Source: Gracilaria gracilis
Taxonomy: Eukaryota; Rhodophyta; Florideophyceae; Gracilariales; Gracilariaceae
Direction of reading: 5' to 3'
NCBI GenBank assembly: GCA_030374805.1
Contig: JARGSG010000218.1
Span: forward strand, 124,001-188,000
DNA length: 64,000 nucleotides
Shown piece after piece: positions 1 to 11,616 of the stretch (the stretch's first letter is position 1; every line of letters starts with the position of its first letter). The position numbers were made by a program, and so were the translations under genes. The notes beneath the pieces are model-generated. The model did not search any database, had not been told where the DNA came from, and worked only from the letters and a program-made list of their open reading frames with translations.

Positions 1-2810
1 CGAACGAGATATCCAATATCATTCACCCGAAAGGGGAGATCAGCTCCTCCATTGAGTTGCGCCCGAATCTTCGTGCAGTAGGGATCGCTGAATTGTTCTC
101 TAACCATCTCCTCCGTTGTGACGGGTACGAAGTTCCCTGGTAGGGGGTTCGCACTTTCCCTGACATCGAGTAGGTCATCCAGTTCCTGGTCAAAATCCAG
201 TTCGCCTGGCCATTCCTCTTCGATATCATCCATTTCACCTGCGGTGTAGTTGTCAACTGCGAAGCAGGGTATTTCCTCGTCATCGATGGCTAACGCTTCC
301 CCTGTGGTGGGTAGGCGTGAAAGGGCGTCGGCTTGTGTATTGTTGGCGCCCTTCTTGTAGGCAACGTTGAAGTCAAACTCTGCAAGACGCAGTCTCCAAC
401 GCATTAAGCGGCCTGAAGGCTCCGATATGGAGAGTAGCCATCTCAATGATGAGTGATCCGTGTAAACGGTGAAATGATCACCCATGAGGTAGAGGCGTAG
501 TGTGCATAATGCCCACACTACTGCAAGACATTCCTTCTCCGAGACGGAGTAATTCTTCTCATGCACGTTTAACGAACGGGACCAGTACCCAATTGGCTTG
601 CGTTCCCCCTCTGGGGCGGTTTGAAACAAGGCGCAGCCTACCTGGTAGTCACTACAATCCGTGTCTACGGTATATGAAAGTCCCGGTTTCGGTAGTGACA
701 ATACTGGTGCCGTGGTTACAGCCTCTTTGAGAGAGTTAAAGGCTTCCGTCTGAGTAGACGTGAATGGGTCCAACTTAGGCGGTTGACCTTTCCGCAGAAG
801 CTCGTTGAGAGGTGCCGCAATGTCCGCGAAGTTGGGAGTAAACCGTCTATAGACCTTGACTAATCCTAGGAAGGATCCCAGTTCAGTCTGGGTAGTCGGT
901 TCCGTGGCCTGTTTCAGCGACTTCACACGAGCTTCCTCGATCATGAAACGTCCTGGACGGATTATGTGACCCAGATACTTGACAGTATCCGTGAGGAATT
1001 CGCATTTCCTCAGCTTGAGTGTCACTCCGGCATCCCATAACGTGGCCATTATGTCTCTCACATGTGTGAGGTGATCATCCCGATTATCTGAGAATAAAAT
1101 GACGTCGTCAAGGTAGACGAGACAAGTACGCCACTTGAAGCGGGCCAGTAAGATATCAATAGCACGCTGAAAAGTAGCGGGAGCATTCGTTAAACCAAAG
1201 AGCATCCGTTTAAAACGGTAGGGGCAAGAATGGCAGACAAACGCTGTCTTGTCCTGATCCTCCTTTCTCACTGGAACCTGCCAGTATCCTCAGTTAGCAT
1301 TCAAGGCCGTAAATACGGTAGCATTTCCGAGAGAATCGATGTATTCATTCATACGTGGAGTAGGGTACACTTCCTTGACGGTAAGAGCGTTTAGACGACG
1401 ATAGTCGATACAGAAGCGCCAGGAACCATCCGGTTTCGGAGCCAGTACCACTGGTGATGCCCACGGCGAATGTGCCGGTTCTATTACTCCTGCACGGAGC
1501 ATCTTGTCCACCTGAAATTGATCTTCTTCTCTGGCCTTGAGCCCTGCCCTGTACGGATGTTGGGCTACTGGCCGAGAGTTCGGAAGGAGATCAATCCGGT
1601 GTTCCGTGGTATTTATCTCTCCGAGAGAACCATCCCACATTGTCGTGAATTCACGAAGCATATCGCGCAGTCGTTTGCGGTGTGTCTCCGGAACATGTCC
1701 GAGGTCGAGTTCTTCCAATTTTTTCACTGGGTCCAATTGGTCGTAACTCGTCGGAACGCGTGTCTTCTCTGTCTTAACAGGTTGCTGACCCGAGAGATTC
1801 GGCGACGGAGACGAATGAGATTTAGACTCCTCCCCCTCCTTAGAGTGAACGATTCCGAGCACATCGGCAGCAGTCATCTTCGTCAGTACCAACGGAGTTG
1901 GATGCGGTATGACCGAGCCAATCACTTGGTTTTTCACCAGATACTGGGTTGTCTTGCCTAGATTGGCTATCAACACGTAAAACGGATTATCCGATTCCAC
2001 CTGGACCTCTCCATTAGCAATGGAAAGAGAGTATTTATCATACAACGACGGCAATGGCTGGACGATTCGTAAACCGTGTTGACGGGAATTCACCTGTACC
2101 CAGACTTGAGACTCTGGAGGCACGCGTGTCACGGAGGCAACACGAAGCTTCGTAGATTCTCGAAAACTCGGTGGTGCTTCCTGCGCCGCAGGTAGAGGTA
2201 CATGCTTCTTGGAGGCATGCCTCAAAGCACGACGAACAATCGGCACGGACGAACCATCTTCCATTTCAACACGCCTCTGGCGGGGCCTAATGGCATCGAC
2301 AAAGCGGTCGCAAAAGTCACCACCCAAAATGACTGGGGCGGCCAGGGACCGACAAACGGCAAAGTCGAGCTTCACCACGCATGAGCCCGAGGGGATTACC
2401 AACTCGATGTATCCTACCGTTGACAACGGGTTGTTATTCGCGTCAGCGACGTCAGGAATGTCGCCACGGCGAATGTGTGACCGCAAGGCGGGTGGCAATG
2501 CTGTCTCAACAATGAAGTTCGGACCTGCGCCTGTATCTAATACAGTGAGATAACGCACCATAAACTGGGGTGAAAGGCCAAGGTCGGCATAGACCTTGTA
2601 ATTGCGTTTGGCCATCACCATAACTCTATCCGGGAACCGGTTATTTCTTACCCGTATCCACGGTCGACGAAGAACACCAAGGTGTTCTGAGTTCACGTCT
2701 TCGACGGCCTGTTTCCTCGAGAGGATTCGGACCTGGGAGCGAGGCAGGGACGCCTCGGGCGCCTTCAGCCTCAACTCTGAGGGCACCTCTCCAAGAGAGG
2801 AGACTCCCAC
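1..2810 (-). pseudogene. pol: gypsy-1 Pol: protease, RT, RNase H (one in-frame stop, 3' truncated by window)
   Basis: The frame opens at 2810 and runs off the window's left edge, interrupted only by a TGA at 1290-1292. Domains in order: retropepsin with the active site LDTGAG at about 2535; the RT fingers with the motif CIDYRRLN, just before the stop; then, after the stop and in the same frame, GYWQVPV and the palm motif YLDD near 1110; then RNase H (DTDCSDYQVGC near 650, TDHSSLRW near 455) and a connection towards integrase. The stop replaces one codon between the RT motifs DYRRLN and GYWQV, so a full-length Pol cannot be made without readthrough. I checked that the frame downstream of the stop is open to position 3. 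Single-stop decay suggests a fairly young dead copy. Confidence 0.9.
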
Positions 2811-2849
2811 AATTAGTTTTTTTGAGCAGATTCCGCCTGAGGCGTGTGC

Positions 2850-5138
2850 TCAGTGTTCTGAACCATTGATGCGTGGACACCAGCGGCAGAAGCGTCCGCA
2901 GCAGCGGTTGAATTTCCCTCGCGAGGGGTACGGGGGTGAGAGGTCACCATATTCTGGGCAATCGGAGCCGCAATTGTGCGTGGAATATCTAATATCTATC
3001 TTCGCGAGGATGTACGATGCCATCCGAACAGAAGCCTTCTCCTCAGGTGAGAGAGATTCGTTGTTGGCAATGACTTGTGCCCATTCACGCATGGTTAAAA
3101 CGCACTGCGGAGAAGTATGCTCTCGCGTATAGCAGAGGTGACAGATCAATCCAACAATAGCATTGACGTTCCGAGTATTCGAGAATCGCACCGCTGGGCG
3201 CGGGAAACTTTCCAGCCAGGCCGTGAAGCCCGGGTTCCACCGTTCTCATATGACAGTCGAGGGGGTCGAACTCGGTTCGAATCTGCATAGACAAGTGTAT
3301 TGTCGGGAGCCGTTTGAAACGAAGCATCCGTGGTTGAGGGAAGCTCCGTTGTCGGGATTGAAAGCACGTCGCTACGGGCAGAGTGCACCTGATCATACTC
3401 CTTATTGGAGTGTTCCTCAGCCAGCATTAACGTAGACGGGGTTCCCGATTCCAACATCAACGCTTTAGCGGACTTCAACCGGGTACCCTGCACTCTTGCG
3501 CGTAGCGCATCGCCTTCGGCGCGTGCATACTGCACCCGTTCCAAGTACGTAGTATTATGATTCTCTTCACGGCGACGGGACTAGGGTCCGTATAGCCGGG
3601 TCTAGTCCATCAACGAACATGGTACAACGCTCTTGAGCGGAATAAACATTGCCACACCGGTAGAAGGCCTTATTCAGACGCACCGAGTAATCGGTTTCCG
3701 TTTCGCCGGGGCGTTGTTTGGTGTCTCTCAGAGCGAGGATAGCCGATTGGATGGCGGTACCAGTGGCATAGGACCCCAGTAGATACTGAACTGCTTCAGG
3801 TCAGCAAGTAACCCCTCCTTCGGAGGCGCGCGATGAACCTCTTACAGAGTTGTACTGATCTTCCGCAAGTCCGCGTAGTAAATAAGGCAGCGCGACAAAC
3901 GCCTGTCCGTCATTCATCCCAAGGATGTCCGCTTCCGCTACAAAGCGTGATAGGAAATCCAACACCAAGATGGGATCATCGCCTGTAAACAATTGATTAC
4001 GTAACGACAGCTGCACCCGTTTGATACAATCTTTAACCTTTCCCGTCCCACGGGGAGTTCTAACCAATGAGGAGTCCTCCAAACGGTAATACCGGTATGA
4101 CAACAGCTTCTTGTAGAGCAGATTGGTAGGCTTCAACTCCTTTAATCCGGAGTGCTTCCTTCCCTTCGAGCAGGCACGTATCACACCTTGGGTGGCCGAT
4201 GACCGCTTCGAGCGTGACGAACGCTCACGAGGGGCTTCCTCTACCGACGACTCGGACGAGCCCAACCCGGTTGACCGGCGAGAAGAAAGAGAAGAGGCTG
4301 ACGAATCAGAGTCGTAGTTCTTCCGCTCTTTGCGTGCTTTGGGTCCACTGACCTTCTTGTCACGGTGTGAAACAGCAACAGGCTTAGCCGTGCGATTGGC
4401 TCCAACCAGGACGGTTTGTTCCACCGTTTCTAGACAAGCGCGGAGGCGAGTAAACTTCTCCGCCACGTCCTCCACGAAATTAGCGGGTCCTCCGAAAGCT
4501 TCCAAAAGGGAGTTGACATCACCACGCAATACGCGGAGATCCTCAGACAAGTCCTGCAAAGCAGTGTCCTCCACCTTCTTTCGAAGTAGAGACAACTCCT
4601 TAGCAAGGGTAGCATGGGCAGCCCGCGTGGAGCGGAGCTGCTCTTCCACAGTTAAGTGGGGGGTGTCATTGACAGTAGCCTTCAGAGATGCCTCAGGGGC
4701 GGGACCAGCAACGGCAGGAGCCGGTCCATCACCTCGATGAGGGTTGATCAACGACGTGGGCGGAAGTCGAGTGGTCGTCGGCACAGCTTCAGTAGCCGGC
4801 ATCCCTTCGGTCCGGGACCGTGAACGGGTGGGGATCCGTGACGGAAGTGGCGGTCCAATCTTCAAGTCTGACTGCGTGTCTTCGGACGATCTGACAGCGT
4901 CATGACCAAAACAACCGTACAACGCGGTAATCGACAGCCATTTGGCTGGGACTTCCAATGAACTTCCAAATAGAGACAAGGGCAAAAAGACTAACCTCGC
5001 CACGAGTGAATTCACGAGTGAATCTTCAGACAAAACTAGTCGTTCTAATTTGGGAGACCACTTGTGAAGCAACGCCTTCGGCGGGAAAAGCGCAGGCTCA
5101 CGAAGACGTTCGGAATCTTTCCCTCGACAGGGCAGCAC
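2850..5138 (-). pseudogene. gag: gypsy-1 Gag (several frame breaks)
   Basis: The main open segment (3801-5138) carries a coiled, charged N-terminal half, a Ser/Arg-rich linker and a conserved gag core with GDDPILVLDFLSRF, typical of Ty3/gypsy capsid. A TGA at 3801-3803 ends it, but the same frame continues with capsid-like sequence to a TGA near 3570. The rest is in other frames: an alpha-helical segment (3146-3544) and a CxxC...C zinc-knuckle-like segment with CHLCY near 3130 (2850-3191). The nearby plus-strand element has the same arrangement, including a CRICLSREPNC motif at its gag end. The frame changes mark this as a decayed gene. Confidence 0.75.
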
Positions 5139-6597
5139 AGCGAACGGAGCACTCCGGGAATGACACAGCTAAGCCGGGTGTAAATCCGAGGTCAAAACAC
5201 CACGACAAGCGTCGGAGCGTTAGGCTGATTAGAAGGTGGTAGAGATCCACGTGTTCACACGGTCACGAGATGAGTCCTCGAAAGAGAGTAGCACGGCAAC
5301 GACAAAGTGTCGGAAACGGGCCACTGCGAACAGGGCAAAAAGGCAAACCCAAAAAGGGGAGAAAGCAAACCACCAGAGTGAGGAAAAAAGAAAGAGAATC
5401 AAGCAACCTCAATACAGGGGCGAGTATACGACAATAGGTCGGAACGAGACACACAAATAGTGGTTATACTCTGAGCGCCACAAGGGTGGGTAACTATACG
5501 TGAACAACGCAGTCGTCACTCCACTTGGAGGTGAACAATCCGCGAAGGCGTGATAGTTAGAGCCAGAAGCCTTTGCTTGGCAAGGGGCAGTTCACTTGGG
5601 GGAGCGGTGCTCAACCCTCTAAGTACTGAGCTCGGCGCACCACTGACAGTGGGTGCGCCGGGCAAAATAATCTATAAAATATCTAAAAAAATACAGCAAT
5701 GCTGGGTGCACTGCCTCTGGCATGTCCGTGCTACACGTGTGCTATTCACACCCGCTAAGCGGCGCCTCGAGCCGTGCAATCCACGTGTACATATGTGGAA
5801 ATTACCTCAGCGAGGCGACACGCTAATAGCGGTGTAGCTCATATATATCTACTAACGCATGATGCGGAAATTAACTAAGTACCTCAAATCGCCTCCAAGA
5901 AGTGTTGTCCTTCAATGTGCAAAGCACAAGGAACGACTAACATAAAATGGCGTAACTTAGAGGCGCGCAGGGTTCTGGAATCGCAACGGATGAAGTGAAA
6001 GCCTGCAAATTGAAACAGAGAAAAAGTTGCGGCGAGATGAGGATGGCTGTGTTAGAGTCACTGCTGCCACCCATATACTAAATTAGGCAAAGTATTGGAA
6101 TGCCTAATAGCATATGGGTGGCTTTCAAAACAGTCATATTTTATTCCCATGCGATACTAAAAAGTATTGGAACGGCCTTGATTACTATGAAAAAAGCACA
6201 TGACTATGACTGACTGACTTAATCGTTAATTACTCAATAAAAGTAGTCAGAGTGTACATAAGAGTTTAATTTGCTTTCAAAGCTACAAAAATTAATATTT
6301 AATGGGAAGCCGGATAGTGACTAGAACGATTTTTGTTCGAACAATAATTCTGTAGCAGTTGTTTCAGTGTCAATGTGGCTTGCGGGGGACCCCGCTATTG
6401 TTCTAAACTACTAATACTTTGTATTCTACAGAAAAACACGCTAAAAATATTTTAAAATGACTACTTTTTGACTGCTCTGACTGACTACCGCCAAATATAG
6501 TATTTGACTTCGAACCCGAAAATCAAGTAGTCAAAAATACGCCTTTGCTGTATACCAACATCAGATGTGGCACGCCTTTTGGAAAATTGTTTCGGCC
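5139..6597. other. Noncoding stretch between two retrotransposons
   Basis: No convincing gene. The right part of gypsy-1's 5' leader and its 5' LTR should lie here on the minus strand, but without a second LTR copy in the window I cannot place borders. A short self-complementary GC-rich segment (GCGCACCACTGACAGTGGGTGCGC-like, about 5636-5660) is followed by a TATAAAATA stretch near 5673. Above about 5900 the sequence is AT-rich and featureless. Short open frames here have no recognisable domain. Confidence 0.5.
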
Positions 6598-6676
6598 GCT
6601 CCATTTTTTGAACGATTACTTTTCTAACTGTGGGCTTACGTGGATTCCAACCGACTGGTTTTTGAATCCCCATGCC

Positions 6677-6975
6677 CATAAAAGATGAGTGACACGTGCA
6701 AGAAACCAACGCAGAGAGCGCCGGAGTTGCTCAGCTGTTTTTGTGGTTATGGGCCCAGATACAGGGGTCTCGGGTTCAAGTCCCGCCTGGTTCAGAAAAG
6801 GTTCCTGTACGCTACCGCTGTAAGCGCAATGCACTGTAAGAGATACTCCGCCCAAGCTGTTTCGGGAAGCTAGAGATGGGTCGCCGTCCTCAAGGAAAGA
6901 GGAGGAGTATAAAAGATGAGTGACACGTGCAGGGAACCAGCGCAGAGAGCGCCGGCGTTGCTCAGCTGTTTTTGA
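6677..6975 (+). mobile_element. TRIM1: miniature LTR retroelement, 299 bp
   Basis: Two 68-bp direct repeats (6677-6744 and 6908-6975, both beginning with ATAAAAGATGAG after one variable base) flank a 163-bp interior. The interior starts with GGTTATGGGCCCAG (6745-6758), complementary to the anticodon arm of a eukaryotic initiator tRNA-Met, as in the half-tRNA priming of Drosophila copia. It ends with the purine tract AAGGAAAGAGGAGGAG (6892-6907), a PPT. A 5-bp target duplication ATGCC flanks it (6672-6676, 6976-6980), and removing the insert plus one ATGCC restores the copia integrase frame. No coding capacity. Size, LTR, PBS and PPT match the TRIM class. The interior also has a B-box-like GGTTCAAGTCC (about 6772). 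Confidence 0.88.
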
Positions 6976-6980
6976 ATGCC

Positions 6981-7648
6981 TTGTCGAAAGCTACCACTCG
7001 CGGTGCCCAGAACGGCGTAATCCAGTGCGCGTCGAACACCAAAATCGCCTGCCGCATGGAGGTTTCAATGACTGCTGCGCCTATTGAATAGCGCGACGTC
7101 GCGTCCATTACGTGCATCGCGCAGTAGTCGTCGAGAAACAGGTGATCCACGCATACTACTTCGTTAAATGACCTGGTCATGTTGCTAAGCGATACCTTTC
7201 GCGTGTTCGCGGGCCTTGCAGTGGTCGCGCACGCTGTGCACCTCTCCAAGGTATGCTGGAGGTAGTTGTCCACCTGGTGTTTCCATAGCTCGTTGCGCTG
7301 TAATAAAACCTTGATGTCAGAGTACGTGGAGTGTCCACACACATGCTTGTGAACCTTGTCAACAATCCTCTTTAGGTCCTTCCATGGTTTGCTTGCATGG
7401 TCTCCTTCCAGGTGAGCAGCTGCGCGGAAGAGGGTTGTCTCTGTGTCAACCGTCATGTTGTCGGTACGAAAGGCAAACGCGGCGTGGGGAATGTACGTGT
7501 GCATTTCGCGATCGATCAAGGTAATGCGTCCTTGAGGTTCGCCGCTCGCGTCTGGCGGCAGCTTTAGAACGTTCTGGTGGATGCGCAATATGTCGCAGTG
7601 GTTGGTGACGTTTCTGCCTTTTACCCATTGTGAGGAGCCATCTACAAC
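6981..7648 (-). pseudogene. copia-1L protease C-terminus and integrase N-terminal/core (partial)
   Basis: In frame with gag but separated from it by a TAG at 7649-7651. The start reads as the end of a copia-type protease (SSQWVKGRNVT, CDILRI). Next comes an integrase zinc domain (H-x-H at HKHVCGH near 7340 and CTACA near 7220), then the first core segment with VCVDHLFLDDY, where the first catalytic Asp is expected (about 7150), then AFDKA near 6985. TRIM1 interrupts the core there. Beyond TRIM1 the frame continues for about 20 codons and then stops, so the segment with the catalytic Glu is missing or unrecognisable. Confidence 0.75.
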
Positions 7649-8646
7649 CTAATGACGTTTACGTACACGTTTGCCTTCGTCGGTTTGCGCTGTAAACATT
7701 ATTGATCCATGGATCTTCCTAGCTTCGCTGCTGTGCTCCCCCTGGCCATACTGCCAATGATTGTTGTCTCCAAGTGCTTCAGGTAGTGGTTCCAGTTCTC
7801 CATTCCATTCCGGACACACGATCTGGCTGATGAGCTGCAGTTCGGTATATCGAATACCACTGTAGGGCGCCGCGTTATCCAGAAGCGGTCCAACAAACTC
7901 ATCGACGCAATCTTCGGGCGTGTCTGCAGTGACCGCGTTCAGTGTTGCCATATTGAACGTTATGACCATATCTGCTGCGGGTTCCGACCCTTTCGGAGCA
8001 TCCAAAGCAACAAATCCGGGCTTCAATGACCCGTCCTTGTTCTGGTCGTCGACCCAGTGGCCGAACGTCTTGCATCTGTGGCACCTGGTTCTCCTCTTGA
8101 GCTCTGCCATCTCTTCTGGGGTCTTGTGCTGGCGCCGGAATCCTCTCTTGCCGTTGTTTCTAGATGAGGTGTAGTTGGCAGAGTTGCTGGAGACGGCCTT
8201 CGGCGAGGTGTCTGCTCCAGTTCCCTTTATCTTGTCGCATTTCCTCAGCACAGAGGCGATCGCTTCGTATGAGACGGCTTTTAGGTAGTCACTGGTAGTT
8301 GATGCTGAAGCTACGCTCGCGTCCCTCGGCGCACCATTAGCCAAAACGGAGACTCTCTGATTGTTATCGACGTCTGCGTTTGCCAGTAGTGCAAATGCCA
8401 CCAGCGCGTCCGATAGCTTGGCCTCAGGGCCATGCGCATTGAGCCTCGATACTTGCGCCTGGAAGCGCGACTCGAAGTTCTTGAAGCTCTCGTGGTTCCT
8501 GCGCTTGGTGTTCAGTAGCGTGAGGAAGTCTCGAAACTCGTCTGATACAACCGCAAGCGGGTCTCGTTTGTATAAAGCCTCCAAGATTGCGTTTGCGCCT
8601 TCCGTAGATCGGATCGTAGAGTCTGGAATAGCCTTGCACAGGTCTC
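7649..8646 (-). pseudogene. copia-1L Gag (C-terminal part) and protease
   Basis: The frame enters from the gypsy-2 insertion site at 8646 and ends at a TAG (7649-7651). It shows a helical capsid-type segment, a basic Gly/Arg-rich linker, a zinc-knuckle-like CHRCKTFGHW.D (about 8065-8030) and a retropepsin-like LLDNAAPYSGI (about 7890-7855). In the relatives I know this last motif reads DSGAPYS, so the Gly position is altered here. The N-terminal part of the same protein lies at 19852-20076, on the far side of the insertion, in the matching frame. The premature TAG and the insertion make it non-functional. Confidence 0.8.
8642..8646 (+). repeat. Target-site duplication of gypsy-2, left copy
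   Basis: GTCTC directly before the left LTR. The right-hand copy (19852-19856) reads GTTTC, one mismatch. Taking out 8647-19856 rejoins the copia-1L gag reading frame exactly, which supports these borders. Confidence 0.75.
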
Positions 8647-9187
8647 TGTAGTATAGTGGGCCCGGGTTGGTACAGAGTGTGTCTAATCAGCCGTTCACGT
8701 ACGAAGGGGTAGTGCACGATGGGCTGGTGCAGTGGCACCGCCACGTGTACGATCTGGTGCCCAAGTGCCGGACGGGTTGGCAAAGCGTACAAATTGGCCA
8801 CGTGTACGGACTTGGTAGTGACAGTGCAAATTAGACCGATCGTACAGTAGTTAGTAATGGGGCCCAGACCCGATATTTAGTTGTAGTTCGGATCTCCCGA
8901 GGCCCCAATCGTAAACGACAAGCATCTTCTGCCGAACGTCTTCTTCGTTAGCTTGCACTTATGATAGACCGCACGGTATATTCTACTAAGGTTTCTCAGA
9001 CCGTTCGTACCCTTTTGCGCGCACCTGTACGCGCTTGGTGATATCGACCGTCCACTCTTCCTTCGACCGCCTGGTGCTTCCGCCCTCCTTCACCGTTTGG
9101 ATTCATTACAGTCACACGACTGTACGCTACCGCCGCTCCAGTCTCAAGACCGCTTCGGACTCTCTCATTTTTGTGCATTATACCATA
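8647..9187 (+). repeat. gypsy-2 5' LTR (541 bp)
   Basis: Matches 19311-19851 over its full length with about 13 substitutions and no length change. It starts TGTAGTATAG and ends ATTATACCATA. The usual terminal CA is not at the border, which I placed from the target duplication and from restoration of the interrupted gag frame. The segment just after it (TTGTTCTCCCGACC) does not begin with TGG, so the primer tRNA is unclear. Confidence 0.92.
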
Positions 9188-9263
9188 TTGTTCTCCCGAC
9201 CTAGAAGTACAATTCGAGACCGTACGGAACAGCAGAATCGACCGTGGAACCGATACGTACAGT

Positions 9264-11510
9264 ATGAGTCATTGTCCGCACGGAGAAATGGGTGAAGGGT
9301 CTTTGGTCGAAAAAGACTCCGCAAAGTCCGTATTGGTCGCAATTCGCGCCGCTTCAGATGCCGCTTCGGTTGGCCGCCGGAGCACCCGAAGTAATGCGAC
9401 GGCCTACGTCAGGCCTTCAGAGGAGCCCGAACGGATTATCCGAGACGGTTCCGCACGTAATAGGTCTAAGTCCGAACGGAACGAGGACGAGGCAATTGCG
9501 CTCGCCCCCTTTCCCGGAACGGAGAAGACGCCGCAAGGCGAAGCTGGGCCCGCGCTGCCACTCTTCACCGAGCGGACTACCGCACGGGAACTCTGGGCAG
9601 GGATCGCTCCCTATGCCCTGCAGAGTCTCCGAACGGAAATTGAGGTCCACGTCCCCATGACAGTGGAGACGTACCTCAAGGACCGAATCCCGGCGCTTCT
9701 GCACCAGGATATTCCACCGATCGTACAAGACATGGTCAGGAATAACCTGAAGACAGACCGTTCGGAACCTGCTACGTGATCTCTGAACAGTACACTGGCC
9801 GCACTGGTAGCTCAGCTACCGACCCACCCACCCAAATCTTTTATTGACCGTACGGACAATGCACCCGCTAGCAGCGAGAGGCAACACAGACCGGAACTGA
9901 AGAAGGGCCCGACGAAGGGTCCGACCGGAGTGTACCTCCCACTAGTCAGCCCGCAGGATGATCCGAACGGAAGCTCAGGAGATTCCTCCGACGAGAGGAG
10001 GAATCGCCGCCGCAGAAGCTGTAGACCGAGCGGAAGTTCCGATTCGGATGACGCGCCCCGTAAACGGAAAGATCGCCGCCGCCAGAGAAGGCGACGATCA
10101 GCCAGAACGGACTCGGAGTCTTCCGAGTCATCGTCGGATGACGACCGCACGGATTTGGAAGTCCACCGACACTCCCGCAGCCCTTGACGGAGGAGGAAGT
10201 CCGATCAGTATCGTTCTCGTTCGAACAGGTTGATGCTGAAACGCATCAGGCCCTTGAAAGAGAAGTTCGCCAAAGTGGTGGACTACCGTACGTACAGGTT
10301 GCTCAAGAGGAGCCAGACGTACAATCTGCGGGTGGCGCGCAAGATTGCGCGCTACCAAAAGAAATTGAATGTCCAGATGAAGGGCCATTCCTTTTCCGGG
10401 ACGGATCCGATATCAGTGCTCAATTTCTTACAGCGGTTTAAAACCGCTTGCAACCATAACGGACTCACTGAGGGGGCAGCCCTCTGGTGTTTCCAGTTTT
10501 AGCTGACCGGACCGGCGCACGCTCTGGTTCAGTCTCGGCTCGAAGGTGAGTCTGGCTCTGTCGACCGTATTCGGGATGAGTCTCTCCACACGTACGAAGA
10601 GATAGTCAACTATCTCTTGATCACGTACGCAACGGATGAGATCATAGCCGACGCGGCCGCAGAGATTACCCTCTCCCGCCAAGCGTCAGGCATGTCTGAA
10701 ACGGAATTCGCCCAGAAGCTCTGGACGAAAGCCCTCCGTGGCGGAAATGTCTTTACCGATCAGAATTTGGAGCGGATCTTCGTCGAAGGTCTCCTTGCCG
10801 CCATACGGTCAAAGGTGAGGAATCACCTCACCTCGCATCCCAATATCGGATACGATGCACTTGCCCGTTACGCGGAATCGTACGGAGACACTCATCGTGC
10901 CTCACGTCGACAGTCCGTTCGGATCGATACCCAAAAGCCAACCGCTCGGAAGGAGTCTTCTCGTACCGCCCGGAAGGTTCACAGTATTGATACCCCGTCG
11001 GGATCGATCTATTCCGTATCGGATGAAGACGAGGAACATGTCCTCGCGGTATCCTGTGCGTCTTCCATGCCCTCGCCTCCCACTACGCCCTCGGATTCAA
11101 CGCCGGCTCAGTCCGTTCGGTCTTATCCCAGTCCTGCCAGCTCCAGGGTACAGCAACCCCAGGGGCAGGCACCAGTTAGACCGTGTCGGATTTGCCTCTC
11201 GCGGGAGCCCAACTGCTTTCAGTTGCTCCCGCCAGACCTAAAGGAGAAGCTGCTGGCCATACGGGAGGCTAATTATCAGCAACGCCGCGAGGAAGGCTAT
11301 TATAGTGCCTACCAGACCGGACGGAAAACTGATACCCCGAAGGACAATGTAGGATATCGCCAGGACGGACAGCCTCGCCAGACGTACTCACCAAGACCGC
11401 CACAGGCCGTCATGCTGCTCGAGGAGCCTGCTCCCCACCAGGAAAACGACCAGGACGAAGCGTACAGGCATTGCCTCCTCCACAGAGGCCTAGCATCGCC
11501 CCGTCAGTGA
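9264..11510 (+). pseudogene. gag: gypsy-2 Gag with three in-frame stops
   Basis: One reading frame from the ATG at 9264, broken by stops at 9777-9779, 10185-10187 and 10500-10502, and ending at 11508-11510. Order: acidic N-terminus; Arg/Ser/Asp-rich low-complexity linker (about 9930-10187); the capsid core with TDPISVLNFLQRF (about 10400), matching the core of gypsy-1; a segment of helical repeats; a Ser/Pro-rich tail; and a CRICLSREPNC zinc-knuckle-like motif (about 11188). All four pieces are in the same frame, so only point nonsense changes separate them. Confidence 0.82.
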
Positions 11511-11616
11511 CAGACCGAACGGACTCCATCCGAAAAGAGTCCCCTGTCCTGACATGTGACCTGACCGATACGGACATTGAAACCGAAACGGTCCTCTTTC
11601 TAGCGCGAACTACAAG

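Larger units (their letters stand above)
1..5138 (-). mobile_element. Ty3/gypsy LTR retrotransposon, 3' part cut by window edge (gypsy-1)
   Basis: Reading the minus strand from about 5138 downward gives gag, a zinc-knuckle-like segment, aspartic protease, reverse transcriptase and RNase H in the order of a Ty3/gypsy element. The integrase and 3' LTR would lie left of position 1. I could not delimit the 5' LTR, which should lie somewhere above 5138. The element is broken: gag has several stops and frame changes and pol has one in-frame TGA. Its protease and RT resemble those of the element at 8647-19851, so the two belong to related families, but gypsy-1 lacks the octamer enrichment seen there. 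Confidence 0.9.

Noticed and set aside
6745..6800. Functional tRNA gene in the TRIM interior
   Set aside because: The GGTTCAAGTCCC T-arm is present, but there is no acceptor pairing in place and no anticodon loop with T at position 33; the GGTTATGGGCCC segment is better explained as a primer site.
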